Origin: Kitasatospora azatica KCTC 9699 | GTDB taxonomy: Bacteria > Actinomycetota > Actinomycetes > Streptomycetales > Streptomycetaceae | Reading direction: 5' to 3' | DNA: 64,000 nucleotides | Assembly (NCBI RefSeq): GCF_000744785.1 | Contig: NZ_JQMO01000003.1 | Coordinates: 5,022,001-5,086,000 of the forward strand | Part shown: piece after piece, positions 1 through 8,309 of the stretch | Layout: each line of letters begins with the position of its first letter | How positions within the stretch are numbered: position 1 is the first letter of the stretch | The notes under the pieces: generated by a model | Told to the model about the DNA's origin: nothing | The model's input: the letters and a program-made list of their open reading frames with translations, nothing else | The model's database searches: none | Made by a program: the position numbers and the translations under genes

Positions 1-559
1 GACCTTCGGCGCGGTGCACGAGGTGGCCCGGCAGATCCAGCCGGACAGCCGGGTGGTCTACGTCGACAAGGACCCGGTCGCGGTCGCGCACAGCCGGCTG
101 CTGCTGCAGGACGACAAGCTCAGCGCCGTGGTCGACGCCGACCTCACCAACCCCGAGGACCTGCTCTCCCGCCCCGAAGTGGTCGAGCTGCTGGCGCCCG
201 GCGAGCCGGTGGCGCTGCTGCTGGTCGCGGTGCTGCACTTCGTCACCGACGAGCAGGACCCGGAGGGCATCCTGGCCACGCTGCGTGACGCACTGCCGAG
301 CGGCAGCGCGCTGGCGATCTGCCACGCCTCGCTGGAGGGCCGCCCGGACCAGGCCGAGACCCACCAGGCGCTGTACAACCGGACACCCACCCCGATGACC
401 ATGCGCGCGGCCGACCGGATCAACCGCTTCTTCGACGGCTTCGAGCTGGTCGAGCCCGGCGTGGTCTACCTGCCGCAGTGGCGCCCGGACGAGCCCGCCG
501 CGGTCGGTGAACACCCCGAGCGGATGGTCGGCCTGGTCGGCGTGGGGCTCTTGCCGTGA
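1..559 (+). CDS. SAM-dependent methyltransferase (DUF574 type), 5' truncated
   Basis: The reading frame is open from the window edge, so the start lies upstream; the first internal GTG at 14 is not the true start. The visible part begins with HEVARQIQPDSRVVYVDKDP, the typical SAM-binding strand of the actinobacterial S-adenosyl methyltransferase family, in which an acidic residue after VVYVD binds the cofactor. A second family-typical stretch (LLLVAVLHFVTDEQDP) follows around 220-260. These soluble Rossmann-fold proteins are very common in streptomycetes and their substrates are mostly unknown. The stop TGA overlaps the GTG start of the next gene by 4 bp, which suggests translational coupling. 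The family call is firm; a physiological role cannot be given. Confidence 0.85.
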   Translation, partial: TFGAVHEVARQIQPDSRVVYVDKDPVAVAHSRLLLQDDKLSAVVDADLTNPEDLLSRPEVVELLAPGEPVALLLVAVLHFVTDEQDPEGILATLRDALPSGSALAICHASLEGRPDQAETHQALYNRTPTPMTMRAADRINRFFDGFELVEPGVVYLPQWRPDEPAAVGEHPERMVGLVGVGLLP

Positions 560-2672
560 CCAGACCCCAGCCGGCAGGCGACCGCACGCTGACTCCCACC
601 GCCGGGCAGCGCTTCCCCGACCCGGCGCAGTGGGGGCAGCTGCTGCGCAGCAGCCAGGGGGCCGCGATGCACCCCGACGCGCTGCACCGGCTGGTCAGCC
701 GCACCGCCGAGCTGCTGCACCAGGCCCAGGCCGAGGCGCTGCTGGACACCGGCTCGGCCGCCGAGGCCGGCGCGCTGCTGGTCGAGGCGCACTTCACCGA
801 CCCGGACCTGCTGGCCCGGGCGATCGGCCTGCTGCAGGCCGGCGGCGCCGGGCAGCCGCACAGCGCCGAGCTGGCCGGGGCGTTCGCGGCCGGCTGGGCC
901 GAGGCGCTGCGCGAGCGCACCCTGCAGGAGCAGGAGGCGATACGGCTGGCCGCGGACACCGCCCGCCGGGAGGCCGAGCGCGCGCTGCGCGAGTCCGAGG
1001 CCCGGTTCCGCGCACTCTTCGAGAGCGCCGCGATCGGCATCGGCATCGGCGACGTCGAGGGCAACATCCTGGCCGTCAACAAGGCGTTGCAGGAGATCTT
1101 CGGCGCCCGCCCGGAGGACATGCAGGGCCGCCGGGTCAACGACCTGGTGCACCCCGAGGACAGCCCGGGCGTCTGGGAGGCGTACGAGGAGCTGGTCAGC
1201 GGCAAGCGCGAGCACTTCTCCTTCGACAAGCCGTACTACCGCCAGGACGGCGAGGTGGTCTGGACCCACCTGACCTGCTCGCTGATCCGCGACGACGACG
1301 GCACCCCGGTCTACCAGGTGGCGATGCTGGAGGACATCACCGACCGTTACCGGCTGCAGGAGCGGCTGCGCCACCAGGCCACCCACGACCCGCTGACCGG
1401 CCTGCCCAACCGCTCGGCCTTCTTCGAGCGGCTGGAGGCGGTCTTCGACGCGCCCGAGCCGGGAGCCAGGTTCGGGCTGTGCTACGTGGACCTGGACGGC
1501 TTCAAGGTGGTCAACGACAGCCTGGGCCACGAGATGGGCGACCAGCTGCTGGCCGCCGTCGCACTGCGGCTGGAGTCCGCGCTGCGCCCGCTGGGGCACC
1601 TGGTGGCGCGCCTGGGCGGCGACGAGTTCGTGGTGCTGCTGGAGGACTGCCGGGGCGAGCAGGAGGCGGTGGCGGCGGCCAAGACGGTGCTGGCGGCGCT
1701 CGCCAAGCCGGTGCCGATCGACGGGCACCGCCTCGCGATCGGCGCCAGCGTCGGGGTGCTGGAGCGGCCGGTCGCGGCGACCACGCCGATGGCCGCCGTG
1801 CGGGCCGCCGACCTGACCCTGTACCGGGCCAAGGAGGAGGGCCGCGGCCGCTCTTCGACCCGCAGCGCAACGCCCGCGCGGTGAGCCGCTACGCGGTCTC
1901 GGTGCGGATGCCGGTGGCGCTCGATCGCGGTGAGTTCTTCATCGACTACCAGCCGCTGTGCAACCTGGTCGACGGCCGGCTCTCGGCGGTGGAGGCGCTG
2001 GTCCGCTGGCGTCACCCGCAGCTGGGCGTGCTCGGCCCGGACGAGTTCATCGGCACCGCCGAGGAGACCGGCCTGATCATGCCGCTGGGCCGCTGGGTGC
2101 TGGAGCAGGCCTGCGGGCAGGCCGCCGACTGGGTCGAGCAGTTCGGCGACCGGGCGCCGCAGATCAACGTCAACCTGGCGGTCCGTCAGGTCCGCAACGC
2201 CGGACTGGTCTCGGACATCGACCGGATCCTGCGCTCCTCGGGCCTCGATCCCAGCCGGCTGCAGCTGGAGATCACCGAGAGCGCCGTGGTCGGCCCCGAG
2301 GACGAGTCGCTGCGGGCCCTGCACTCGCTGGTGGACATGGGCGTCTCGCTGGCCATCGACGACTTCGGCACCGGCTGGTCCAACCTGGCCTACCTGCGCG
2401 ACCTGCCGGTCTCCAGCCTGAAGATCGCCGGCTCCTTCGTCAGCGACCTCAAGGACTCCGGACGCGAGCAGGTGCTGGGCTGGCGGATCGTCGGCGGCCT
2501 GGTGTCGCTGGCCCACACGCTGGGACTGACCGTCACCGCCGAGGGCGTGGAGAACGCCGACCACGCGGAACGGCTGCGCTCGATGGGGTGCGACCGGGCG
2601 CAGGGCTGGCACTTCGGGCGTCCGACTCGGCCGCAGGAGATCGCCCGGCGAATCCTCGAATCGGACAAATAG
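556..2672 (+). pseudogene. PAS-GGDEF-EAL cyclic-di-GMP enzyme split by a frameshift
   Basis: Starts at a GTG overlapping the upstream stop (GTGA). The first frame (556-1884) encodes an N-terminal helical region, a PAS domain from about residue 145, and a GGDEF domain from about residue 276 with intact GGDEF at about 354-358. Just after the conserved LYRAKEEGRGR end of GGDEF the frame runs into a stop at 1882-1884. The EAL domain continues in the next frame from about 1850 (LFDPQRN) to the stop at 2670-2672, with intact VEAL, the metal-binding DDFGTG and a normal C-terminus. Losing one base near 1845-1855 (for example CCGGCTC to CCGCTC) explains everything. Intact homologues are single diguanylate cyclase/phosphodiesterase polypeptides controlling c-di-GMP and development. 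Either a sequencing error or a real recent mutation; both halves otherwise look undecayed. Confidence 0.85.
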
Positions 2673-2683
2673 CCACAAACCTC

Positions 2684-2713
2684 TTGACGTGGGCCGCTTT
2701 CGGCGCCCATGAT
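2684..2713 (+). promoter_or_regulatory. Candidate promoter for the glycosyltransferase operon
   Basis: TTGACG at 2684-2689 and CATGAT at 2708-2713 are separated by 18 bp, close to a vegetative promoter. The remaining 140 bp up to the ATG at 2852 is a G-rich leader holding two copies of GGCCAGTGGGG. The assignment rests only on motif and position. Confidence 0.4.
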
Positions 2714-2851
2714 GGGCCCATCGGGGGTGTTTTTGGGGAGGCCAGTGGGGGACGTGAGCGGGGGGCCAGTGGGGAGCGGGGGAATCTAATCCGCCAGGGC
2801 AACCCGTGTGCCTATCAGGCCCTGCCCTTGCCTCAGGAGAGGCAGTTCGCG

Positions 2852-3658
2852 ATGACTTCCACTATGCCACCGAGGACCGTGCCGCCGAGCACGGACTACG
2901 GCCGTCGGGCTGACGACCGTCTGCTGCGCCGGTCCGGTGACCGGTCCCAGGTCAGACACACCGTCAGTCTGGTCGTCCCGGCCCGCGACGAGGCCCGCAA
3001 CATCCCCTGGGTGTTCGAGCAGATCCCGCGCTGCGTGGACGAGGTGGTGCTGGTCGACGGCGATTCGCAGGACGCAACGCTGCGGATGGCCAGCACCTGT
3101 CTGCCGAGCGTGCGCAGCGTGCGCCAGAGCGGTCCCGGCAAGGGCACCGCACTGCGCACCGGCTTCGCCGCCGCCACCGGCGAGTACATCGTGATGATCG
3201 ACGCCGACGGCTCGATGTCCCCCGGCGAGATCCCGCACTACCTGCACTTCCTGGACCACGGCTACGACTTCGTCAAGGGCTCGCGGTTCCTCTCCGGCGG
3301 CGGTTCGCTCGATCTCACCGCCGTCCGCTCGCTCGGCAACCGCGCCCTGCTCGCCGTAGTCAACCGGCTGTACGGCGCGCGGCTGACCGACCTCTGCTAC
3401 GGCTACTGCGCGTTCCGGCGCGGCTTCCTGGACACCCTGGAACTGACCGCCAGCGGCTTCGAGATCGAGGCCGAGATGATCGCGCACGCGCTGCGCAAGG
3501 GACTTCGGATCGCCGAGGTCCCCAGCCTGGAACTCCCTCGCCGCAGCGGGCGCTCGCACCTGCATGCGGTCTCGGACGGCCGACGGGTACTGCGGACCCT
3601 GATCGCCGAGCGCCCAGGCGCCCGGCCCGCACAGACGAAGGCCGTGGGGGAGCGATGA
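2852..3658 (+). CDS. GT2 glycosyltransferase (DPM1-like)
   Basis: A 268-residue family 2 glycosyltransferase. The catalytic domain starts near residue 30 with VSLVVPARDEARNI, followed by VVLVDGDSQD (nucleotide-binding acidic residues) and MIDADGS (the DxD-like metal site). A hydrophobic-aromatic segment LYGARLTDLCYGY and the late SGFEIEAEM motif are typical of dolichyl-phosphate-mannose-synthase-like enzymes that act on polyprenyl-phosphate or sugar acceptors at the inner membrane face. No convincing transmembrane segments. The ATG at 2852 has an AGGAGAGG ribosome site about 10 bp upstream. First gene of a tightly coupled operon: its stop overlaps the next ATG by 4 bp. The family is clear; donor and acceptor are unknown. 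Confidence 0.85.
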   Translation: MTSTMPPRTVPPSTDYGRRADDRLLRRSGDRSQVRHTVSLVVPARDEARNIPWVFEQIPRCVDEVVLVDGDSQDATLRMASTCLPSVRSVRQSGPGKGTALRTGFAAATGEYIVMIDADGSMSPGEIPHYLHFLDHGYDFVKGSRFLSGGGSLDLTAVRSLGNRALLAVVNRLYGARLTDLCYGYCAFRRGFLDTLELTASGFEIEAEMIAHALRKGLRIAEVPSLELPRRSGRSHLHAVSDGRRVLRTLIAERPGARPAQTKAVGER

Positions 3659-5010
3659 ACGGCTCCGACCGGTGCGCCGAAGCGGCCTGCCCCCGCCTTG
3701 CCGCCCGCGACTCGCTCTACACCCCCGTCCGGGTCGTCGAGCTGGACCTGGACAACCCGTGGGAGCTGCGCTCCCCCGCAGGCCAGGGTCCCGCCCACCC
3801 CGACGGACGCGTGTTGGCGTTGGTGCGGCTGCACGGACACCCGCTCGGACTGGTTTCTGCCACCGGCGCTCCTGGCCACGAAGCCGGGCTGTGCCGGGCA
3901 CTGGTCGATGCCGCTCATCGCGAACTCGCCGTACCGATCGCCCGACACCTCGCGGCCGACGCCGCGTCCACCGGCGCCCCTTCCGCCACCTCAACCACCG
4001 CAGCCCCCGGAGCGCGCCCCTGTCGGGCGGGCCGCGCCCGGGTGCTTGCGGATCCGCCCGCGATCAGCGCCGTGGTCGCCACCCACAAGCGGGTGGACAT
4101 GCTGCGCGGCTGCCTCGACTCCCTCCTGCGGACCGGCTATCCGTGGGTCGAGGTGATCGTGGTCGACAACGCCCCGGACAGCGGGCAGGCCGCCGAACTG
4201 GTGCGCACCCGCTATCCGGGGCAGGTGCGCTACCTGGCCGAGCCGGTGCCGGGCGTGGCCAGCGCACACAACCGCGCACTGCCGCTGCTCCGCAGCGAGA
4301 TCACGGCCTTCGCCGACGACGACACCCTGGTGGACGCCGACTGGCCGTTCGCGATCGCCGAGACCTTCGCCCGCTCACCGCGGATCGGCTGCGTGACCGG
4401 GCTGATCCTGCCCGCCGAACTCGCCACCGCCGCGCAGGCCACCCTGCAGGCGCACGGCGACTACGAGAAGGGCTTCGAGGAGCGCAGCTACTCGCTGGAC
4501 CAACCGCCCGACGACCCGCTCTTCCCGTTCGCCGCCGGCCGGTTCGGCTCCGGTGCCAACATGGCGTTCCACACCGAACTGCTGCGCCGGATCGGCGGGT
4601 TCGACCCGGTGATCGGCACCGGGACGCGCGCGCTCGGCGGTGAGGACCTGCTCTCGCTGTTCCGGGTGGTGGCCAGCGGCAGCACCCTGGCCTACCAGCC
4701 CGAGTCGATCGTCTGGCACCGGCACCGGCGCAACCCCGAGGCGCTGCCAGTGCAGGCCTTCAACTACGGTGCGGGACTGGCCGCCTACGTGATCGCCGCA
4801 GTGCTGGCCGAGCCCCGGCTGCTGCCTGCGCTGCTGCGCCGGCTGCCGCGCGGCATCGCCTACGCGCTCTCCCGGGCGCGGATCGACCCCGCCCCAGAGG
4901 GCGAGTGGTCGCGTCGACTCTCGCTGCTCGAACTCCAAGGGCTGCTCTACGGACCGGTCGGCTACCTGCGCAGCCGGTACCGCGCACGGCAACTGCCGCA
5001 ACGGAGCTGA
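3655..5010 (+). CDS. GT2 glycosyltransferase with N-terminal extension
   Basis: A 451-residue protein. The first ~130 residues are an actinobacterial extension of unknown role (RVVELDLDNPWEL region). The GT-A domain follows: ISAVVATHKRVDML, then VIVVDNAPDSG and the metal-binding FADDDTLVDADWP; later GGFDPVIGTGTRALGGEDL carries the ED catalytic-base motif of family 2 enzymes. The C-terminus is partly hydrophobic, so membrane association is likely. Starts ATG in a 4-bp ATGA overlap with the preceding gene and lies 7 bp upstream of the flippase gene. Probably adds a sugar to a lipid-linked or capsular glycan intermediate; specificity cannot be read from sequence. Confidence 0.85.
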   Translation: MNGSDRCAEAACPRLAARDSLYTPVRVVELDLDNPWELRSPAGQGPAHPDGRVLALVRLHGHPLGLVSATGAPGHEAGLCRALVDAAHRELAVPIARHLAADAASTGAPSATSTTAAPGARPCRAGRARVLADPPAISAVVATHKRVDMLRGCLDSLLRTGYPWVEVIVVDNAPDSGQAAELVRTRYPGQVRYLAEPVPGVASAHNRALPLLRSEITAFADDDTLVDADWPFAIAETFARSPRIGCVTGLILPAELATAAQATLQAHGDYEKGFEERSYSLDQPPDDPLFPFAAGRFGSGANMAFHTELLRRIGGFDPVIGTGTRALGGEDLLSLFRVVASGSTLAYQPESIVWHRHRRNPEALPVQAFNYGAGLAAYVIAAVLAEPRLLPALLRRLPRGIAYALSRARIDPAPEGEWSRRLSLLELQGLLYGPVGYLRSRYRARQLPQRS

Positions 5011-5017
5011 GCACGCC

Positions 5018-6358
5018 ATGGCCACCCGCACCGCTCCCGCCCGGCTACCGCAGCAGTCGCTCTGCCGACCGTATCCGACCATCCTGCGGGCCCGCTTGCG
5101 GTCCGCCCTGGCCACCGAGCCGCTGCTGCGCAACGGGCATGTGCTGACCATCAGTTCTGTGCTCACCGCCGGCCTGGGCGCGGTCTTCTGGCTGCTCGCC
5201 ACCTCCTGGTACAGCGCCGACACCGTGGGCCGCAGCTATGCGGCGCTGGGCACGGTCGCGCTGCTCGCCGGGATCGGCCAGTTGAACCTGGACGACCTGC
5301 TGGTCCGCTTCGTGCCGGTGGCCGGCCGGCGCACCCGCCGCCTGGTGCTGCACTGCTACGCCGTCGGCGCGCTGTGCAGCGCGCTGGCGGCGCTGCTCTT
5401 CCTCCTCCTGCTGCCCGAACTCGCCCCGAACCTGGGCTTCCTGCGGCATCCGGCGCTCGCCGCCTGCTTCGTGGCCGCCACCGCCGGATACGCGCTCTTC
5501 GTGCTCCAGGACGGCGCGCTGACCGGACTGCGCCGGGCCAACTGGGTGCTCGGCGAGAACGCGCTGTTCGCCGTGGTCAAGACCGGGCTGCTGGTCGGCT
5601 GCGCCGCCTGGGCGCTGGACTCGGGCATCCTGCTCTCCTGGACCGGCGCCCTGATCACCTCGCTGCTGGTGACCAACTACTTCCTGCTCAAGCGGGCGGT
5701 GCCGGTGCACCAGGGCGGCGACCGCGGCGGCACCGCGCCACCCCAGCGGCTGGTCGGCTACGCCGCCGCGGACTACTTCGGCGCCATCTTCCGGATGGCG
5801 GCCTACGACCTGATGCCGCTGCTGGTCCTGAACATCCTCGGCGCCGCACCGAGCGCCTACTTCTCGCTGGCCTGGGTGATCGCCTACACGCTCTACCAGG
5901 CCGCCTACAACATGGGCAGTTCGCTGATCGTCGAGGCGGTGCGCGAACCCGGCCGGCTCGGCGAGCACGGCCGCCGGGTGCTGCGGCACACCACCCTGGT
6001 GCTCACCGCCGTGATCCTGGCCGTCGAGGTGGCCGCGCCCTGGCTGCTGGGGCTCTTCGGCCCCGACTACGCCGCGCACGGCACCGGCGTACTGCGCCTG
6101 CTGGTGCTCGCCGCGCTGCCCAACCTGCTGGTCAGCGTGGCCATCGACGTGGCCCGCGCACGGCGCCGGCTGGTCTGGGCGATCGTCCTCCAACTCGCGC
6201 TCTGCGCCATGGTCCTGACGCTTGGCGTACTGCTGCTTCCGGTGCTCGGCATCGCCGGGGTCGGGGTGGCCTGGCTGGTGGCCGAGGGTGCGCTCTGCGT
6301 CCCGCTGCTGGCCACGCTGCCGCGCTGGCTGCCGGCACCCGCGAGGAGGTCACAATGA
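5018..6358 (+). CDS. Oligosaccharide flippase (Wzx/MATE-like)
   Basis: A 446-residue multi-pass membrane protein with about 12 hydrophobic segments, as expected for the MVF/PST flippases that move lipid-linked oligosaccharides across the membrane. Conserved-looking loops include GIGQLNLDDLLVRFVP and AGRRTRRLVL. It is a clear paralogue of the N-terminal half of the minus-strand protein at 11521-13971, which shares PLLRNGHxLTxSSxLTAG and the GQLNL and GRRTRRLVL motifs. It sits among glycosyltransferase genes, consistent with export of the glycan they build. Its stop overlaps the next ATG by 4 bp. The substrate is unknown. Confidence 0.8.
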   Translation: MATRTAPARLPQQSLCRPYPTILRARLRSALATEPLLRNGHVLTISSVLTAGLGAVFWLLATSWYSADTVGRSYAALGTVALLAGIGQLNLDDLLVRFVPVAGRRTRRLVLHCYAVGALCSALAALLFLLLLPELAPNLGFLRHPALAACFVAATAGYALFVLQDGALTGLRRANWVLGENALFAVVKTGLLVGCAAWALDSGILLSWTGALITSLLVTNYFLLKRAVPVHQGGDRGGTAPPQRLVGYAAADYFGAIFRMAAYDLMPLLVLNILGAAPSAYFSLAWVIAYTLYQAAYNMGSSLIVEAVREPGRLGEHGRRVLRHTTLVLTAVILAVEVAAPWLLGLFGPDYAAHGTGVLRLLVLAALPNLLVSVAIDVARARRRLVWAIVLQLALCAMVLTLGVLLLPVLGIAGVGVAWLVAEGALCVPLLATLPRWLPAPARRSQ

Positions 6359-6426
6359 CCAGTGAAACCGGGATGACCAGCGACGCCGGGACGAGCAGCG
6401 ACGCCGGGATCACCAGCGACACCGGG
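6355..6426 (+). repeat. Four 18-bp tandem repeats in the glycosyltransferase 5' end
   Basis: Four copies of an 18-bp unit, consensus ATGACCAGCGACGCCGGG, run in frame from the start codon. Copy number changes would add or remove six residues without breaking the frame. Confidence 0.85.
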
Positions 6427-7431
6427 ACGGCCGGTGGCCCGGCGGCGGCGCCGGTGCCGTGCCGGCCGAGCCTGTCCGTGGTGATCTGCGCCTACACGGT
6501 GGACCGTTGGGACGACCTGCGGGCCGCGATCCGCTCGGTCCGGGCCCAGCGGCCGCCCGCCGACGAGATCGTGCTGGTCGTCGACCACTGTCCGGAGCTG
6601 CTCTTCCGGGCCCGCGAGACCATCGACGGCGTCCGGATCGTCGGCAACCAGGAGCACCAGGGCCTGTCCGGGGCCCGCAACACCGGGCTGGCGGTGAGCC
6701 ACGGCGACGTGATCGCCTTCCTGGACGACGATGCCGAGGCCTGCCCCGACTGGACCGCCCGACTGCTGGACGGCTACCGCGACCAACGGGTGCTCGGCGT
6801 CGGCGGCCTGGTCCGGGCGAACTGGGAGGCCGGGCGGCCGCGCTGGTTCCCGCGCGAGTTCGACTGGGTGGTCGGCTGCTCCTATCGCGGCCTGCCCGAA
6901 CACCGCTCGCCGGTACGGAACTTCATCGGCGCCAACATGTCCTTCCGGCGGTCCGAGCTGCTCGCTGTGGGCGGCTTCCGCACCGATCTGGGCCGGATCG
7001 GCAGCCGCCCGCTCGGCGGCGAGGAGACCGAACTGTGCCTGCGGGTCAGTGCCCGCACCCCGGACGCCGTGCTGCTCTACGAGCCGGGCGCGGCGGTCCG
7101 CCACCATGTGCCGGCCCGGCGCGCCACCTGGACCTACTTCCGGGCCCGCTGCTACGCCGAGGGGCTCTCCAAGGCGGTGGTGGCCCGGTACGCCGGCGCC
7201 GGCCCGGCCCTGGCCAGCGAACGCGGCTACCTGCGCTCGGCGATCCCTCGGGCCTTCGTGCACGGCCTGCGACCGGGCGGCGACGCCTCCCCGCGCACCA
7301 CGGCCGCACTGGTCACCGGGGTCGGCAGCGCCGTGCTGGGCTACGCGGTCGGCCGGCTGCGGGTGCTGTGGAGCGCACTGGCGAGCCGGGCCCGGCTGCT
7401 GGTCGGCCCGTCGGCGGGGGGCCCGCCATGA
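6355..7431 (+). CDS. GT2 glycosyltransferase with repetitive N-terminus
   Basis: A 358-residue family 2 glycosyltransferase. Residues 1-24 are a low-complexity stretch made by four 18-bp DNA repeats (TSDAG-like units). The GT-A fold starts at about residue 38 (LSVVICAYTVDRWDDL) and continues through EIVLVVDHCPEL, GARNTGLAVSHGDVIAFL with DDDAE as the metal site, and GGEETELCLRV as the catalytic-base motif. The ATG overlaps the flippase stop and is preceded by GAGGAGGT, a strong ribosome site. The next gene starts inside its last codons, so all five plus-strand genes look co-translated. The repeated N-terminus is unlikely to be catalytic. Confidence 0.85.
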   Translation: MTSETGMTSDAGTSSDAGITSDTGTAGGPAAAPVPCRPSLSVVICAYTVDRWDDLRAAIRSVRAQRPPADEIVLVVDHCPELLFRARETIDGVRIVGNQEHQGLSGARNTGLAVSHGDVIAFLDDDAEACPDWTARLLDGYRDQRVLGVGGLVRANWEAGRPRWFPREFDWVVGCSYRGLPEHRSPVRNFIGANMSFRRSELLAVGGFRTDLGRIGSRPLGGEETELCLRVSARTPDAVLLYEPGAAVRHHVPARRATWTYFRARCYAEGLSKAVVARYAGAGPALASERGYLRSAIPRAFVHGLRPGGDASPRTTAALVTGVGSAVLGYAVGRLRVLWSALASRARLLVGPSAGGPP

Positions 7432-8252
7432 CCGAGGTACCGGTGCTGCTCTACCACTCGATCTCCGACGACCCGCCGTCCTGGATCGCGCCGTTCACCG
7501 TGACCCCACGGGTCTTCGTCGAGCAGCTCGACCGGCTCATCGACAGCGGCCGCACCGTGCTCCCGCTGCGCCGGCTGGTCGCGGCCCAACGCGGTGGCCA
7601 CCCGCTGCCCGAGCGCGCCGCGGTGCTCACCTTCGACGACGGATTCGCCGACTTCTACTGGGCGGCGGCCCCGGCGCTCACCGCCCGTGAGCTGCCCGCC
7701 ACCCTCTTCGTGACCACCGGCGCCGTCCATCCGCCCGGGATCGAGGCCGAGGGCAGCCTGCTGCCGTACGCGCCGATGCTGACCTGGCGTCAGATCACCA
7801 CCCTGGACGCGCTCGGCTTCGAGATCGGTGGCCACTCGCGCACCCACCCGCAGCTGGACACCCTGCCGGGCCGCCGGCTCTGCGAGGAGATCGCCGGCTG
7901 CAAACGGCAGTTGGAGGAGGCGCTGGGGCATCCGGTGGCCGCCTTCGCCTACCCGCACGGCTACTTGAGCGCGACGGTGCGGCGCAAGGTGCAGAAGGCC
8001 GGCTGGAGTTCGGCCTGTGCGGTGGCCAACGCCTTCAGCTCGCCGGCCGACGACCCGCTGCGGATCGCCCGGTTGATGGTGATGGCCGACACGCCGGCCG
8101 AGCGCTTCCAGGAGTGGCTGGACGGCGTCGGCGCGCCGGTGGCGCCCTACCCGGAGCACTGGCGCACCCGGGGCTGGCGGGCCTACCGTCGGCTGCGCGC
8201 CAAGATCGGCCGCCCGGTCGGCGGCCCGCCGGCCGAGCCGACCACCGCTTAG
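7428..8252 (+). CDS. Polysaccharide deacetylase (NodB/CE4 family)
   Basis: A 274-residue carbohydrate esterase family 4 protein. The NodB signatures are present: LLYHSIS at the N-terminus, LTFDDGFAD (catalytic base and metal Asp), GGHSRTHPQLD (metal-binding His pair) and FAYPHGYLS. No signal peptide is visible, so either it acts in the cytoplasm on an intermediate or is exported unconventionally. It is expected to remove N- or O-acetyl groups from a polysaccharide, matching the upstream glycosyltransferases and flippase. The ATG lies 4 bp inside the end of the preceding gene. It ends the plus-strand operon and converges on the GH16 gene after 57 bp with no strong hairpin between them. Confidence 0.88.
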   Translation: MTEVPVLLYHSISDDPPSWIAPFTVTPRVFVEQLDRLIDSGRTVLPLRRLVAAQRGGHPLPERAAVLTFDDGFADFYWAAAPALTARELPATLFVTTGAVHPPGIEAEGSLLPYAPMLTWRQITTLDALGFEIGGHSRTHPQLDTLPGRRLCEEIAGCKRQLEEALGHPVAAFAYPHGYLSATVRRKVQKAGWSSACAVANAFSSPADDPLRIARLMVMADTPAERFQEWLDGVGAPVAPYPEHWRTRGWRAYRRLRAKIGRPVGGPPAEPTTA

Positions 8253-8309
8253 CGCCGGTCCGTACCGGGTAGCCGTCCGCGGCAATCGTCGACAGTCATC
8301 GTCCGCAGG

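Noticed and set aside
556..1884. A complete GGDEF-only protein ending at 1884
   Set aside because: The last residues (RSSTRSATPAR) are out-of-frame sequence, and an intact EAL domain follows directly in the next frame.
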